Positions 44,208 through 54,795 are shown, counted from the first letter of the stretch. The stretch: 64,000 bases of DNA from an uncultured Cohaesibacter sp. (GCF_963664735.1 NZ_OY761553.1:945303-1009302); one strand, 5' to 3'. The notes: generated by a model not told the origin, from the sequence alone. Made by a program: numbers and translations.

Positions 44208-44528
44208 ATGCCTAATAAAGACGTCACAGAATATCTAATTGCAAAGGTCAAGTCGGAAGGCTTGCTTGAAGGGTATAAACGCGCACGTAAACCCAAACCA
44301 CCAAAACAGACTGATGATACTTTTCTGAAGGCTGGGTATCGCATTCTTGAAGAAACCGGTGCAATGCCGCGGGAAATCGAGCTTAAAAAAGCGATCGCAG
44401 AACAGTTCGAAAAACTGAGCGCAGCCAAAACCGAAGAAGAAAAAGAAGTAGAATTCAGGAAACTAGCTGAACTACAAATGGTTCTCGGTGTTGAGCAGGA
44501 TGCTCGCCGCAAGTTTTATACCGAATAA
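44208..44528 (+). CDS. Conserved hypothetical protein
   Basis: This 106-residue charged helical protein (MPNKDVTEYLIAKVKSEGLLEG...) has a Lys/Glu-rich C-terminus. GGAG precedes ATG 44208. No domain recognised. It follows folD and ends before a strong terminator. Confidence 0.6.
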   Translation: MPNKDVTEYLIAKVKSEGLLEGYKRARKPKPPKQTDDTFLKAGYRILEETGAMPREIELKKAIAEQFEKLSAAKTEEEKEVEFRKLAELQMVLGVEQDARRKFYTE

Positions 44529-44549
44529 GTCATCTGACTTTCAAAGAAA

Positions 44550-44581
44550 GGCCCGCCTCAGCAATGTGGCGGGCCTTTTTT
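44550..44581 (+). terminator. Rho-independent terminator
   Basis: An 8-bp perfect stem GGCCCGCC/GGCGGGCC with a 10-base loop is followed by six T. It ends the fhs-folD-44208 block. Confidence 0.9.
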
Positions 44582-44597
44582 GTTCTAATCCTTCAAT

Positions 44598-45197
44598 TCA
44601 TTTGATGCTAAATTCATCCAAGGCATCGAGAAGAAAGTTGAAGACATAATCGGCTAAGGAATTTGGGACAAAAAGATAGAAGTGAGGCGCACTCTCTTTT
44701 TGCCAAATGATCGTCTCGCACTGAGCGTAAAAGCACCGTGCGCAGGATCCCTTTCTCCAGTCCTTCGAATATAAATCCAGAGAGCAGCCTTTTGTCAGAA
44801 CGTCTTTCGTATTCGGGCCCGATAGTGAGAATGCTGAAAGGCTATCCGAGATATCTATAGCTGAATGATGAAAGCCAGATAGTGCGGATGAAAGCTTTTT
44901 AGTGAAGGTCGAATCATCTGTTTCATTGGAAACGATCATCCATTCATTCGACCCAGTCGCCAGAACGGATAAATCTTCATTGTTGTTGGCTCGGTTTGGT
45001 TGTCGTGGCAAAGCAACTCCAAGCAGGCTTTTCAGGGTTGCCGCAAAAGCTCTTTCTTTTGCATTCCCTTTTAGAGAGATCAAATGAAGATCTTCAATTA
45101 AGGTCAATGAGGTTGCCTGATTGGCAAGGTTTTTTGCCAGATACTTCTTGGTTTTAAGCACTGAGTGGGCCGAAAGATTATTGCTACTATCAGTCAC
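44598..45197 (-). CDS. soxG: Sarcosine oxidase gamma subunit-like
   Basis: This 199-residue protein has SoxG features: LPRQPNRAN, GSNEWMIVS, AIDISDSLSAFSLSGPNTKDVLTKGCSLDL and CARCFYAQCETIIWQ. It overlaps the soxA stop by 8 bases, so is co-translated. SoxG is a structural subunit with similarity to the aminomethyltransferase fold. Confidence 0.8.
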   Translation of the reverse strand: MTDSSNNLSAHSVLKTKKYLAKNLANQATSLTLIEDLHLISLKGNAKERAFAATLKSLLGVALPRQPNRANNNEDLSVLATGSNEWMIVSNETDDSTFTKKLSSALSGFHHSAIDISDSLSAFSLSGPNTKDVLTKGCSLDLYSKDWRKGSCARCFYAQCETIIWQKESAPHFYLFVPNSLADYVFNFLLDALDEFSIK

Positions 45198-48192
45198 GAT
45201 GAGCCTCTTCTACGTCATAGAAAACCGGATCGACGACGGTTACTTTCTGCCAATTCCCCAGCGAAAAACTATGCAATTGCTCCCCTTTTCGCTGCAAGCC
45301 ACCTTCAATTAGCGCCAACGCAATTGAATGACCCAGCGTTTCGCTCCAATAGCTTGATGTGACATAGCCACACATAGGGATCGGTGTAGGCGCGTCAGGA
45401 TTTTCGAGAATTTGAGCTCCTTCATCCAGAACAAATTCTGGATTTTCAGTCAATAGTCCGACGAGCTTCTTTCGATTGGTGCCCTTCAAGTCCATGCGAG
45501 GGTGCGAATGTTTGCCGATGTAATCTTTCTTTTGATTTGAAATCAGCCAACTTAAGCCCAAATCCTGAGGCGTTTGATTTCCGTCTGTTTCCTGAGCAAC
45601 CAGAATATAGCCCTTTTCAGCTCTCAGAAGATGCATCGTTTCTGTGCCGTAGGAAGTAATTTCGTAATTTGCTCCAATGCGCGCAATATGGTCCCATAAG
45701 GATTGGCCATATCGTGCAGGCAACATGATTTCAAATGCCAACTCACCGGTAAAAGAAACGCGGAAGATATGCGCGTCAACGCCGAGCAGTTTGATCTTTC
45801 TTGATGTGAGATATGGAAAAGCTTCTTTGCTCCAATCGATATCGGGACATAGTTCGAGCATTAGCGCACGCGAATTCGGTCCATTGATTGCGATGGCCGC
45901 ATATTGCTCTGTCACTGAGGTGTAGAATACCTTCAGCTCCGGCCATTTTGTTTGAAGTAGATTTTGAATATGCGGTTGAGCGCTGTTTGCGCCACGCGTC
46001 GTGCAGGTAACAAAAAACCGGTTTTCATCAATATGCGCAACAATGCCATCATCCAGTACCGTACCATCCTCATGACACATCATCGCGTAACGACAGGCCC
46101 CAATTGCGAGATTGGAAACTCTATTGATGTAAACTCGATCTAGAAATTCGGCGGCGTCTGGCCCCTCGATGATAAACTTGCCCAAGGTTGAGACATCGAT
46201 CATGCCGACTGACGTGCGAACAGCCCTGCTCTCGCGTTTTATGGCTTGTGCCATATCTTCACCGCCGACGGGGTAATAATGTGGGCGCTTCCATTGCCCG
46301 ACGGTTTCAAAAGTGGCTCCTGCTTCGATGTGAGCTTGATGCATTGCCGTGGTTCGAACTGGTGCGAACAGATTGCTTTTGTATCGACCAGCGAGAGCTC
46401 CAAACGACACTGGAGCAAATTGTGAAGCCTCAGGTTTGCTCCCTACCTCCGGGATTGATTGACGTGTTTGCTTGGCCAATATCGCGATGGCATTCATAAC
46501 ACAGGTCTTGCCCTGGTCGGGGCCAGATCCACATGACGTGTAGCGCATCATAAGCGCGGCGGTATCGAAACCCTCCTTCGCGGACCGGATGATGTCGGCT
46601 GCTGTTACATCGTTCTGATAGTCAACAAAGCGATAGGCATAGCTTTTCTTGTTGTCGCCATCCGGCGTTAGCCAACATGCTTCTATCGCTGACATTTCCG
46701 GTTCAGAGATTTTGTAACGACGTGCAGACTTTCTAATTGGTTTGCCGATAAGCTTGGTTGTTCTGAAGCCCTCGCGACTGCCGCTATTGAGTGTCTGCGA
46801 CAGCGTAAACTCTCCATTGGCGGATCCGATTATGGCTATATCTTTTCGACCTGCCCCCTTCGGCACAAAGGCGCAAATCGCTTGGTTGTACACCAACTCT
46901 CCAGAGGGTTGTTTCAACAAATGGGTCGTTGGGTTCCATCCACCAGAAACCATAAGTAATTCTGATTCTAATCTTTCCCCACGTCCTGTCAGCGCTTTTC
47001 CATCCCATCGGGTGACATCGAGGCCGGAGAATTTGGTGGTCCCAAGCGTGTCCGTGACAACGCAGCCCTTATAAAGTCTCGTGCCTGTCGCAAATAGTTC
47101 TTCGACCAGAGGCCCTGAAGGATCTTGTCGGGTATCAATCACCGCCACCAGATCGCCTCCGGCTTTGCGGAAATCAAGCGCCGCTTCATAAGCTGCATCA
47201 TTGTTTGTGAAAAGGATCACGCTTTTGCCCGGCAGAACCGCATAGCGATTTACGTAGCTTTGTACGGCACTTGCCAACATAATCCCGGGTCGGTCATTGT
47301 TAGTAAAAGTCAGGGGTCTTTCTATGGCACCCGTCGCCAGAATAATCTTCTTCGCCGTGATGTGCCAAAGCCTTTCGCGCACGTTACCTGATGATGAGGC
47401 CTCTCCCTTGTGATCCAGTCGTCGCTCAACAGCTACGATACAGTTCCGATCATAATGTCCAAAAGCTGTCGTGTGGCTGAGGATTGTCGTGTCGGTTCTT
47501 TTGATTTCGGCGGTAATCTCCGAGACCCAGTCCATACCTGACTTTCCATCAATCACTCGATGATGACTGAGAAGCGAACCGCCGCACTCATTCTGCGCAT
47601 CAATGAGTATTGTCCGGGTTCCGCTGGCTGCAATATCTCTAGCCGCAGCTAACCCCGCCGGACCAGCGCCAACGATCAGCACGTCCACATGCTCATATTT
47701 GTGATCGTAGTAATCTGGATCTGCTTCGGTTGGCGCCATTCCGAATCCAGCACGACGTCTAAGGAATGGGGTGACAATATGTTTCCATAATAGGCGAGAA
47801 CCGACCGTTAATTTTAGTTGGGGTCTTTTACCAAGTAAGCGACTGAAGGCCAAGATTGGGCTTTTCCAATCATAGCCAAAAGATGGCCAGGGATTTACGG
47901 ATTTGGCGAGCAAACCTGCATGCAGGAAGGTGTCTGTTGCTCTGACGTTCGGCTCACTGCGTTTGGCGATATTGACTTGGACGATGGCGTTAGGTTCTTC
48001 TGACCCAGCACACAATATCCCCCTAGGACGCCCAAATCTCATTGACCGGGAAACTAGATGAACGTCATTTGCCAAAAGAGCTGAGGCAAGCGTATCGCCC
48101 TCATAGCCGAGATAGTATCGGTTATTGAAACGAAAACGGAACGGCCTTTGCCTATTGATCCTGCCTCCGGTCGGCAGCCTATTGACTGTCAT
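45190..48192 (-). CDS. soxA: Sarcosine oxidase alpha subunit-like
   Basis: This protein of about 1000 residues begins MTVNRLPTGGRINR, the usual SoxA start, with AAAGGG ahead; the frame opens 150 bases earlier. Domains in order: N-terminal [2Fe-2S]-ferredoxin-like region (YYLGYEGDTLASALLAND, SMRFGRPRGILCAGSEEPNA), NAD-binding Rossmann (VLIVGAGPAGLAAARDIA), and a C-terminal folate-binding aminomethyltransferase-type half (GMIDVSTLGKFIIEGPDAAEFLD). It should bind NAD and THF and pass methylene groups to folate. The adjacent fhs-folD pair fits. Confidence 0.85.
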   Translation of the reverse strand: MTVNRLPTGGRINRQRPFRFRFNNRYYLGYEGDTLASALLANDVHLVSRSMRFGRPRGILCAGSEEPNAIVQVNIAKRSEPNVRATDTFLHAGLLAKSVNPWPSFGYDWKSPILAFSRLLGKRPQLKLTVGSRLLWKHIVTPFLRRRAGFGMAPTEADPDYYDHKYEHVDVLIVGAGPAGLAAARDIAASGTRTILIDAQNECGGSLLSHHRVIDGKSGMDWVSEITAEIKRTDTTILSHTTAFGHYDRNCIVAVERRLDHKGEASSSGNVRERLWHITAKKIILATGAIERPLTFTNNDRPGIMLASAVQSYVNRYAVLPGKSVILFTNNDAAYEAALDFRKAGGDLVAVIDTRQDPSGPLVEELFATGTRLYKGCVVTDTLGTTKFSGLDVTRWDGKALTGRGERLESELLMVSGGWNPTTHLLKQPSGELVYNQAICAFVPKGAGRKDIAIIGSANGEFTLSQTLNSGSREGFRTTKLIGKPIRKSARRYKISEPEMSAIEACWLTPDGDNKKSYAYRFVDYQNDVTAADIIRSAKEGFDTAALMMRYTSCGSGPDQGKTCVMNAIAILAKQTRQSIPEVGSKPEASQFAPVSFGALAGRYKSNLFAPVRTTAMHQAHIEAGATFETVGQWKRPHYYPVGGEDMAQAIKRESRAVRTSVGMIDVSTLGKFIIEGPDAAEFLDRVYINRVSNLAIGACRYAMMCHEDGTVLDDGIVAHIDENRFFVTCTTRGANSAQPHIQNLLQTKWPELKVFYTSVTEQYAAIAINGPNSRALMLELCPDIDWSKEAFPYLTSRKIKLLGVDAHIFRVSFTGELAFEIMLPARYGQSLWDHIARIGANYEITSYGTETMHLLRAEKGYILVAQETDGNQTPQDLGLSWLISNQKKDYIGKHSHPRMDLKGTNRKKLVGLLTENPEFVLDEGAQILENPDAPTPIPMCGYVTSSYWSETLGHSIALALIEGGLQRKGEQLHSFSLGNWQKVTVVDPVFYDVEEAHRD

Positions 48193-48375
48193 TGAGACGC
48201 CCTTTCCGGGTGAGTTAATTTGTTTCGTAAGAGCTACTAATTCTTGCGGTACTACAAGTGTTTCTTTCCTAATATCTGGCCAGACTTCGCCTATTTGGGA
48301 TATCGTAATATGTTCGTTTTGGTTCATCGCTGGAAGCGACAATGTTTGTTAACAAATCCGGTCATTATTCATCGC

Positions 48376-49623
48376 TCATGGAAAACAGACCATTGCAGAA
48401 TGTTCTTCAACATGTTGGCCCGTTGTGAAACGCTCAAGACAAAAGGGCTTATTGAGATCGTGCGGTTCATCGTTGGCGATCGTATGCGCGAAGACATATC
48501 CTGAGCCAGCAATAGCGTCATCCCCTCCTGCGCCCCAACCGGCATTCACATATAGATTTTGGACCGGAGTTTTCGAAATAATCGGGCATGTATCAGGGGT
48601 GATGTCTACCGTACGGTTTACTGTGCGCATCAGTTTGAGGCGAGAGAAGGTTGGGAACAATTCGAGCAAAGCTGAAGCTTGCCGCTCTGCACGCTGAAAT
48701 ACGTGATGTGAGACAGAGGATTTTGAAGATACCCCGACCTCATCTAGCGCAAGTTTTCCTTGATCTGATTGATACACGCAAATTCCGAACGCATTTGAGG
48801 TCACAACATGGTGCAGAACGGGCTTTATCGGTTCTGACTCCAGGCCTTGTATCGAAAGGGGGGTAAATGGCAGTCTTAATCCCGCCTTTTGAGCCAAAAG
48901 AGCGGCGCCATCACTCACACAAATGGCAACTTTGTTTGCCTTGATTGCTCCTCTTGTTGTCTCAACTCCGGTAACACGTCCTTGTTGCTGTAAGATGCTG
49001 GTGACCTCACATTCTTGAACAATATCAACACCCCTATGGTCCGCCGCACGCGCGTAGGCCCAGATGACAGCGTCATGATCGGCGATGCCACCTCGTTTTT
49101 GAAGGGAAGCTCCCAGGATGGGGCGGTATGAATCCAATCCGACATTAAGCGGTGGACACAAGCTTTTCAGCTCGAAAGGTTCGACCCAATCAGCCTCGAC
49201 GCCGTTCAGCCTGTTTGCATTGATCTGGCGCCTGAAATAACAAGCATCCCTTGGCGTGTGTGCTAATGAAAGAATGCCTCTTTGGCTGAACATTACATTG
49301 TAATCAAGCTCATTAGATAAGCGCTCAAATAGGGTGAGTGACTTGTCGTGAAGAAGGGTCTTGGCGTCGCTCAGAAAATCGGACCGCACGATGGTTGAGC
49401 TGCTTCTTCTTCCGTCGTTACCAATACTGTCTTTTTGCAAAACTGCTATTTTTGAATAGCCATGCTCTTTAGCTAAATAATATGCTGTGGCAAGTCCATG
49501 ACTTTCTCCACCAATAATCAGGACGTCGTAGGCATCCTTTGGCGAAGGGCTCCTCCATTGGCGTGACCATTGAGGGCTATAGTTCATCGAGTTTCTTGCT
49601 AGAGAAACAATGGACAAGCGCAT
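48376..49623 (-). CDS. soxB: Sarcosine oxidase beta subunit-like (divergent)
   Basis: This 415-residue flavoprotein has the DAO Rossmann motif DVLIIGGESHGLATAYYLAKEHG, MFSQRGILSLAHT and the His of ADHDAVIWAYARAAD, the covalent-FMN position of typical SoxB. However, canonical GWGTGGFKATPGSG is here GWGAGGDDAIAGSG, so the Lys near O2-reduction is replaced by Asp. GAGGHG is changed to GGESHG. Substrate or electron acceptor may therefore differ. The soxD gene normally following soxB is absent: only 183 bases separate it from soxA. Confidence 0.75.
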   Translation of the reverse strand: MRLSIVSLARNSMNYSPQWSRQWRSPSPKDAYDVLIIGGESHGLATAYYLAKEHGYSKIAVLQKDSIGNDGRRSSSTIVRSDFLSDAKTLLHDKSLTLFERLSNELDYNVMFSQRGILSLAHTPRDACYFRRQINANRLNGVEADWVEPFELKSLCPPLNVGLDSYRPILGASLQKRGGIADHDAVIWAYARAADHRGVDIVQECEVTSILQQQGRVTGVETTRGAIKANKVAICVSDGAALLAQKAGLRLPFTPLSIQGLESEPIKPVLHHVVTSNAFGICVYQSDQGKLALDEVGVSSKSSVSHHVFQRAERQASALLELFPTFSRLKLMRTVNRTVDITPDTCPIISKTPVQNLYVNAGWGAGGDDAIAGSGYVFAHTIANDEPHDLNKPFCLERFTTGQHVEEHSAMVCFP

Positions 49624-50550
49624 GGGCCGACATCCCCGGTTCGATCATCAAAGGTAAGTATTTCTATTAATCAACATACGAGCTTGACGACTATGGAAAC
49701 GCACAATCTGAGCGAAATCAACCTAGACTTCATGTCTTGTTAATCAACATCGAAGCGCGACAAGCTGCACCGTGCTTACGCCATTGCAGTTTTGATCTAA
49801 TTTTAATTAGCTTCAATATTTATTGGCGTATTTTTACTTGGCCTAATTATTTTTATTGCATTAAGTGGTGTCGATCTCGTGATTATTGGGATATGATAGA
49901 ATTTTGGAATTGGCGCACATTGCTAATCGGAGAATGCAAAATTATGGAATTATAACAATGTAAGGCCGATATTATATTTAGTTCAGTACATATAGGATTA
50001 TATCTAAAACTGTATCCGAACGGTTTTGAATATCGATTATTTCTATTCTTCAATATTATTTTGATTATTTGCCATCTTCATTCGGTTTGAGAGATCAATT
50101 GCTATATCATCTCGCATGTTGAATGGTTCTAAAGTTTGATTGATGGACTTGCTCGAAATTTGGGCGGAGGACGCTCGTTTTTGACACAATTCGCGACAGA
50201 TTTCGAAACTAAATGTCTTAATCACGTTAAATAGTTTAAAATTGATTGCAAATTATTGTGTCTTCTGCATCGAATTGTTTCTTATTTTCCATGTATTTTC
50301 ATAGTTTTAGGGCGTTTATCACTGTCTCTTTCGCCTTATAATTGTAACAATAATGTGAAATTCCAAAAGAGGTGCAAATCTATTCTTCCCGATTTGAATT
50401 TGTTGATGTACTCTTTTCTCGTTGGTTTTTCTGAAATGTTTGGCCAAACGCTCAATGGGGATTGAGCAGGGCAAGCGAGAAGGATGACTACCCCATGGAG
50501 TATATGAGGTACCCAGGGATAAGACGCATAAGGCAAGAGGAAATTTCGAA
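49624..50550. other. AT-rich intergenic region between soxB and cspA
   Basis: 927 bases without a convincing gene; short open frames on both strands look random. It holds the divergent sox promoter, with a direct repeat at 49667-49750, and the long cspA leader. Cold-shock genes often have long structured leaders, but I cannot show one here. Confidence 0.5.
49667..49750. promoter_or_regulatory. Direct repeat TTAATCAACAT upstream of soxB
   Basis: Perfect 11-base copies at 49667-49677 and 49740-49750 lie 73 bases apart, about seven helical turns, upstream of the soxB start. This suits a regulator that binds two sites on one face, perhaps with looping. Confidence 0.4.
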
Positions 50551-50760
50551 ATGGCAACCGGAACTGTTAAGTGGTTCAACCCAACCAAAGGCTATGGCTT
50601 CATCGAGCCGGCAGAAGGTGGAAAGGATGCTTTTGTGCACATTTCTGCGGTTGAACGTTCCGGCCTAACAACCCTTACAGAAGGTCAGAAGGTTGAATAT
50701 GAAATGGTTGAAGGTCGCAACGGCAAAGAAAATGCCGATAGTCTGAAAGTTATCGGATAA
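50551..50760 (+). CDS. Cold-shock protein CspA-type
   Basis: This 69-residue single CSD has RNP1 KGYGFIEP and RNP2 DAFVHIS. It acts as an RNA chaperone. AGAGGA precedes the ATG. The leader from the sox promoter region is long. A terminator follows at 50802. Confidence 0.95.
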   Translation: MATGTVKWFNPTKGYGFIEPAEGGKDAFVHISAVERSGLTTLTEGQKVEYEMVEGRNGKENADSLKVIG

Positions 50761-50801
50761 CGCGATCTAACAATCCATTGAAGGCTTAAAGATTTTGATT
50801 G

Positions 50802-50830
50802 AAACCCTGGTGCGTGCATCGGGGTTTTTT
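50802..50830 (+). terminator. Rho-independent terminator after cspA
   Basis: AAACCC and GGGTTT arms (50802-50807, 50822-50827) with an internal GTGC-GTGC loop are followed by TTTTTT. Confidence 0.65.
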
Positions 50831-50966
50831 GGTTTGTTTTATCCTTTTGATGGAGAGTTACTTTTCATAGCCTCCAGCAAATCGGGCGTCTTTTGATATA
50901 TGAAATCAGATGGGCCTCCATCGAACCAACTAGATTAGTCCAATGGAAGGCTCCTTTGCACATCTC

Positions 50967-52136
50967 TTAGCTGAGGTAACGTTCAGCAAGTCTGGCCCAC
51001 ATTGCCGCGCCAGTTGTCAGGCTGTTGTCATTAAAATCAAACGCGGGATTATGCAGCATTGCTGAATCTTCTCCGTTGCCGAGGCGGATAAAGCAACCAG
51101 CCTTGTGTTCCTGATAGTGAGAGAAATCTTCACTGCCCGGAATAAGGTGGCATTGCTGCACCTGCCCTTCACCGATCATCTCCTCTACGATCTTTTTGGC
51201 AAACGCAGTTTCGGCAGGCGCATTGTCTACGACAGGGTGTCCTGAATCAAATTCGATTGTCGGCGTTGCGCCCCAAGTCGCACATTGGGTCTCGACAACG
51301 GTCTTGATACGTGCCTTGAGCAATTCACGAACTTCTGCTGAAAAAGACCTTACGCTCAATTCCATGCTTGCAGACTGAGCAATCACGTTCGCAGCGGTGC
51401 CGCCGTTGATGGTGCCGACCGTTACAACTGCGGTCTGGGTGGAGTCCACGCTGCGAGATACGATCGTCTGCAGCGCCATCACGATGGAAGATGCACAGAC
51501 AATCGGATCGATGCAAAGATGTGGGCGAGAAGCATGTCCGCCTTTGCCCTTGATGGTAATGAAGACAGTATCTGAAGCGGCCATCAATGGACCTTCGCGC
51601 ATCAAGATTGTGCCTGCAGGGGCTCCGGGATGGTTATGAAGCCCGAAGATAGCATCGCAAGGGAACCGTTCAAACAGTCCATCATCCAGCATGGCCTGAG
51701 CGCCGCTTGCTTTTGATGACTCTTCTGACGGTTGAAAGACCAGATTGAGTATGCCTGAAAAATTGCGCGTTTCGGCTAGATATTTTGCAGCGCCGAGTAG
51801 CATTGTCGTATGCCCGTCATGACCGCAGGCATGCATTACGCCTGGAATGGTGCTGGCATATGGCAATCCTGTTTCTTCATGGATAGGCAGAGCATCCATG
51901 TCGGCACGAATGGCGATGGATCGATTGCCATCTCCTACCCGAAGTTTGCCAACGACGCCATGGCCGCCAATATTTGTTGTAACGTCGTATCCCCATTCTT
52001 CAAGCTTTCTGGCGACAAGCTCTGCAGTATTCTTCTCCTCACCAGAGAGTTCTGGATGAGAATGGAGATGATGGCGGATAGAAACCAACTCGTCCTTCAT
52101 AGGTTCGAAGTCGGAAATTTCGACAAGTTTATTCAT
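50967..52136 (-). CDS. M20 family amidohydrolase
   Basis: This 389-residue metallohydrolase resembles hippurate/N-acyl-amino-acid hydrolases: IRHHLHSHPELSGEE, ADMDALPIHEETGLPY, ACGHDGHTTMLLGAA, QPSEE and the C-terminal IPGSEDFSHY. Metal ligands (Cys-Gly-His-Asp, His, Glu-Glu, His) are present. It ends the ABC operon, so it probably hydrolyses an imported N-acyl amino acid or amide. Confidence 0.85.
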   Translation of the reverse strand: MNKLVEISDFEPMKDELVSIRHHLHSHPELSGEEKNTAELVARKLEEWGYDVTTNIGGHGVVGKLRVGDGNRSIAIRADMDALPIHEETGLPYASTIPGVMHACGHDGHTTMLLGAAKYLAETRNFSGILNLVFQPSEESSKASGAQAMLDDGLFERFPCDAIFGLHNHPGAPAGTILMREGPLMAASDTVFITIKGKGGHASRPHLCIDPIVCASSIVMALQTIVSRSVDSTQTAVVTVGTINGGTAANVIAQSASMELSVRSFSAEVRELLKARIKTVVETQCATWGATPTIEFDSGHPVVDNAPAETAFAKKIVEEMIGEGQVQQCHLIPGSEDFSHYQEHKAGCFIRLGNGEDSAMLHNPAFDFNDNSLTTGAAMWARLAERYLS

Positions 52137-52193
52137 TGGATCAAGGTGCTTTAGCACCCTCCTAAAAATCATTTCCGATAAACGGAATGCAAA

Positions 52194-52958
52194 CTAGATA
52201 AAGCGCGACAAGAATGCCTGTGTGCGTGCATGCTGAGGTTTCACAAGTACATCCTCAGGACTGCCCTGCTCGATGACATGACCTCCGTCCATGAAGACCA
52301 CCCGGTCTGCAGCTTCGCGAGCAAAACCAATCTCATGGGTCACCACGATCATCGTCAGACCCTGAGATGCCAAGTCGCGCATGGTAGCGAGCACTTCACC
52401 AACCAGTTCAGGATCGAGAGCCGATGTAGGTTCATCAAATAGAAGAATTTTCGGTTTGATGGCCAATGCACGGGCAATGGCTACTCTCTGCTGTTGACCT
52501 CCTGAAAGCTGACCTGGATAGGCGTTCAGTTTTTCAGAAAGGCCGACTTTGGCTATCAGTTCCTTCGCAGTTTCTATCGCTTCAGCCTTGTATATTCGAT
52601 GAACCCCGACAGGTGCCTCAATGACGTTCTGCAAAACGGTCATGTGTGGGAACAGGTTGAAGCTTTGGAACACCATGCCCATCTTGCCTCTTTGCCTTGC
52701 AATGGCTGCATGGGACAAGGTGACAAGTTTTCCGTTTTTGATTTGATAACCGATCTGTTCGCCGTCAACTTCGATAAAGCCTTTATCGATATGTTCAAGG
52801 CGGTTGATGCATCTTAGAAAGGTCGATTTCCCCGAACCTGAGGGGCCGAGAATTGCGACCACTTCGGACGGAGCCACATCAAGATCGATACCTTTGAGCA
52901 CTTCATTGTTGCCGAAGGATTTGTGAAGATTGCGAGCTCGCAATATTGGTTTCGTCAT
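52194..52958 (-). CDS. Polar amino acid ABC transporter ATPase
   Basis: This 254-residue protein has Walker [11 protein letters not shown]-loop [12 protein letters not shown], signature [15 protein letters not shown], Walker [14 protein letters not shown] and the H-loop VTHEIGF. It is a GlnQ/HisP-type subunit that overlaps the permease gene by 4 bases. Confidence 0.95.
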   Translation of the reverse strand: MTKPILRARNLHKSFGNNEVLKGIDLDVAPSEVVAILGPSGSGKSTFLRCINRLEHIDKGFIEVDGEQIGYQIKNGKLVTLSHAAIARQRGKMGMVFQSFNLFPHMTVLQNVIEAPVGVHRIYKAEAIETAKELIAKVGLSEKLNAYPGQLSGGQQQRVAIARALAIKPKILLFDEPTSALDPELVGEVLATMRDLASQGLTMIVVTHEIGFAREAADRVVFMDGGHVIEQGSPEDVLVKPQHARTQAFLSRFI

Positions 52959-53887
52959 TTCGAGCCCTCCTCCGTCTTCTCGCTGCTGGCTGATGTATCA
53001 ACTGCGGCATGCATTGAATCACCGCGCGCATAATAATGCTCGATATGGGCCTGAATGTAGCTCAGAATTGAGGTAATAAGCAGATACCAGAGAACAGCTA
53101 CCATCAATAGCGGAATGACTTCAAATGTACGGTTATAGATAGACTGTACAGAATAAAGAAGATCCGCCATGGCGATCACAGACACCAGTGATGTTGCCTT
53201 GATCATGTTGATGAATTGGTTGCCTGTTGGCGGAACAATCGTCTTCATCGCCTGTGGAATGATGATGCGCCAAAGAGCACGCATCGGTTTCATGCCGAAT
53301 GCTTCAGCTGTTTCTCTCTGCCCTCGAGGCACAGAGAGCAATCCACCGCGAATGATTTCCGCCATATATGCGGCTTCGTTTAGAGCAAGGCCAATAATCG
53401 CGGCCGTGATTGGCGTGATCAAATCATTGGCATCCCACTGAACTAGTGTAGGGCCAAACGGAATTTTCAGAGCAATTTTGGGGAACAGAAAAGACAGGTT
53501 GTACCAGATAATCAACTGAACCAGCAGAGGCGTGCCACGGAAGACCCAGACATAGGCATTCGAGAGATATCGAGCCAGAGGATCTTTAGACATGCGACCG
53601 ATGGCGATCGGCAGACCGAGAACGACACCAATCAACATGCTGACAACGGAGAGCCACAGCGTGACCCAAAGACCTTGCATCACGGTGTCGTTGAAGAAAT
53701 ATTGTCCAACCGTTGGCCACGCAAAATTCTTGTTGGTGGCAACAGTCAATGCAAAATCAGCGCCAAACAAAAGCACGACCACCCAGAGGATGATCTTGCT
53801 TTTTGGCAAAGGAAGATGCGCCCCAGCAACATCGCGCAGGGAGTCTTCCGGACTATCTTGCATTTTCGGCAAGGGCGCAGACTTCAT
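52955..53887 (-). CDS. Polar amino acid ABC transporter permease
   Basis: This 310-residue permease has about five TM helices and the EAA loop [30 protein letters not shown]. It has a longer cytoplasmic N-terminus than usual. It starts 2 bases from the stop of the binding-protein gene. Confidence 0.9.
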   Translation of the reverse strand: MKSAPLPKMQDSPEDSLRDVAGAHLPLPKSKIILWVVVLLFGADFALTVATNKNFAWPTVGQYFFNDTVMQGLWVTLWLSVVSMLIGVVLGLPIAIGRMSKDPLARYLSNAYVWVFRGTPLLVQLIIWYNLSFLFPKIALKIPFGPTLVQWDANDLITPITAAIIGLALNEAAYMAEIIRGGLLSVPRGQRETAEAFGMKPMRALWRIIIPQAMKTIVPPTGNQFINMIKATSLVSVIAMADLLYSVQSIYNRTFEVIPLLMVAVLWYLLITSILSYIQAHIEHYYARGDSMHAAVDTSASSEKTEEGSK

Positions 53888-53889
53888 AT

Positions 53890-54756
53890 TTACAGAGCCT
53901 CACCACGGTTCATGCCGACTTCGTCGATCATGTTGTTTTCAAGACCCCATTTTTTCATGATTTCCTGATAAGTCCCATTGTCTTTGAGGATCTTGATTGC
54001 TTCCTCAAGAACAGGCCCCAAAGGAGACCCTTTTGGAACAACCGCGCCCTGGAAAAGACGTGGGAAACCGTTGGATTTGCCAACACCAGCAAGCTCAAGC
54101 TGACCTTCAGAAGTCTGCACGAAGTAGGTCAGAGGAGCTTGTGAGGAGAAGAATGCGTCTGCGCGGTCTGCACGAACCGCCATGATAGATGTTGGCTGGT
54201 CGGTGAAGGATTTGACGTCGATTGCTTCTTTGCCTTCTTCCTCGCATTTTTTGGATTGTGCGATGATGACGCGCTCAGCGGACCCGCCGGACATTACAGC
54301 AACACGTTTGCCACAGACTGTAGCAAGATCGTCAATTTTCTGCGGGTTGCCTTTCTGAACGGCAAACACGACGAACTCGTTTACCCAATCAACAAAGTCG
54401 TTGTTGGCGCGACGTTTCGGGAAGTCTCCGATTGGGCCCATGGCAAACTGATAGCGGTCAGCTGCAATGCCGCTGAGGACAGCTGAGAGACCGGCAACCG
54501 ATGCATGAGAAATTTCTACGCCCAGGATTTCGCCTACAGCATGAGACAGATCGGCGGTCGCGCCAGTGAGTTTGGTGCCTTCGACAAATTCATACGGAGG
54601 GAAAGAGCCATTGTTGACAGCCACCATTTTACCAGCTTCCTGAATGGCGGCAGGTAATTTTGCGTGAAGGTCATTGTTCATTGTCTGGGCTGCTTGCGCA
54701 GAAAATGGCAGAAGACCGGCAAGAAGTGTCAAGCTGAGAAGGGATGCTTTTTTCAT
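53890..54756 (-). CDS. ABC transporter substrate-binding protein (amino acid type)
   Basis: This 288-residue protein has a signal peptide (LLSLTLLAGLLPFSAQA) and an SBP_bac_3 pattern: FPPYEFVEGTKLTGATADLSHAVGEILGVE. It delivers its ligand, likely an amino acid or derivative, to the permease. The operon order is binding protein, permease, ATPase, M20 hydrolase. Confidence 0.9.
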   Translation of the reverse strand: MKKASLLSLTLLAGLLPFSAQAAQTMNNDLHAKLPAAIQEAGKMVAVNNGSFPPYEFVEGTKLTGATADLSHAVGEILGVEISHASVAGLSAVLSGIAADRYQFAMGPIGDFPKRRANNDFVDWVNEFVVFAVQKGNPQKIDDLATVCGKRVAVMSGGSAERVIIAQSKKCEEEGKEAIDVKSFTDQPTSIMAVRADRADAFFSSQAPLTYFVQTSEGQLELAGVGKSNGFPRLFQGAVVPKGSPLGPVLEEAIKILKDNGTYQEIMKKWGLENNMIDEVGMNRGEAL

Positions 54757-54795
54757 AAAGTAGTTCCTCTAGTGGGTGATTGATTTTTTTTGATT

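Noticed and set aside
50043..50225. Small minus-strand ORF between soxB and cspA
   Set aside because: No ribosome-binding site or conserved pattern; random in AT-rich DNA.
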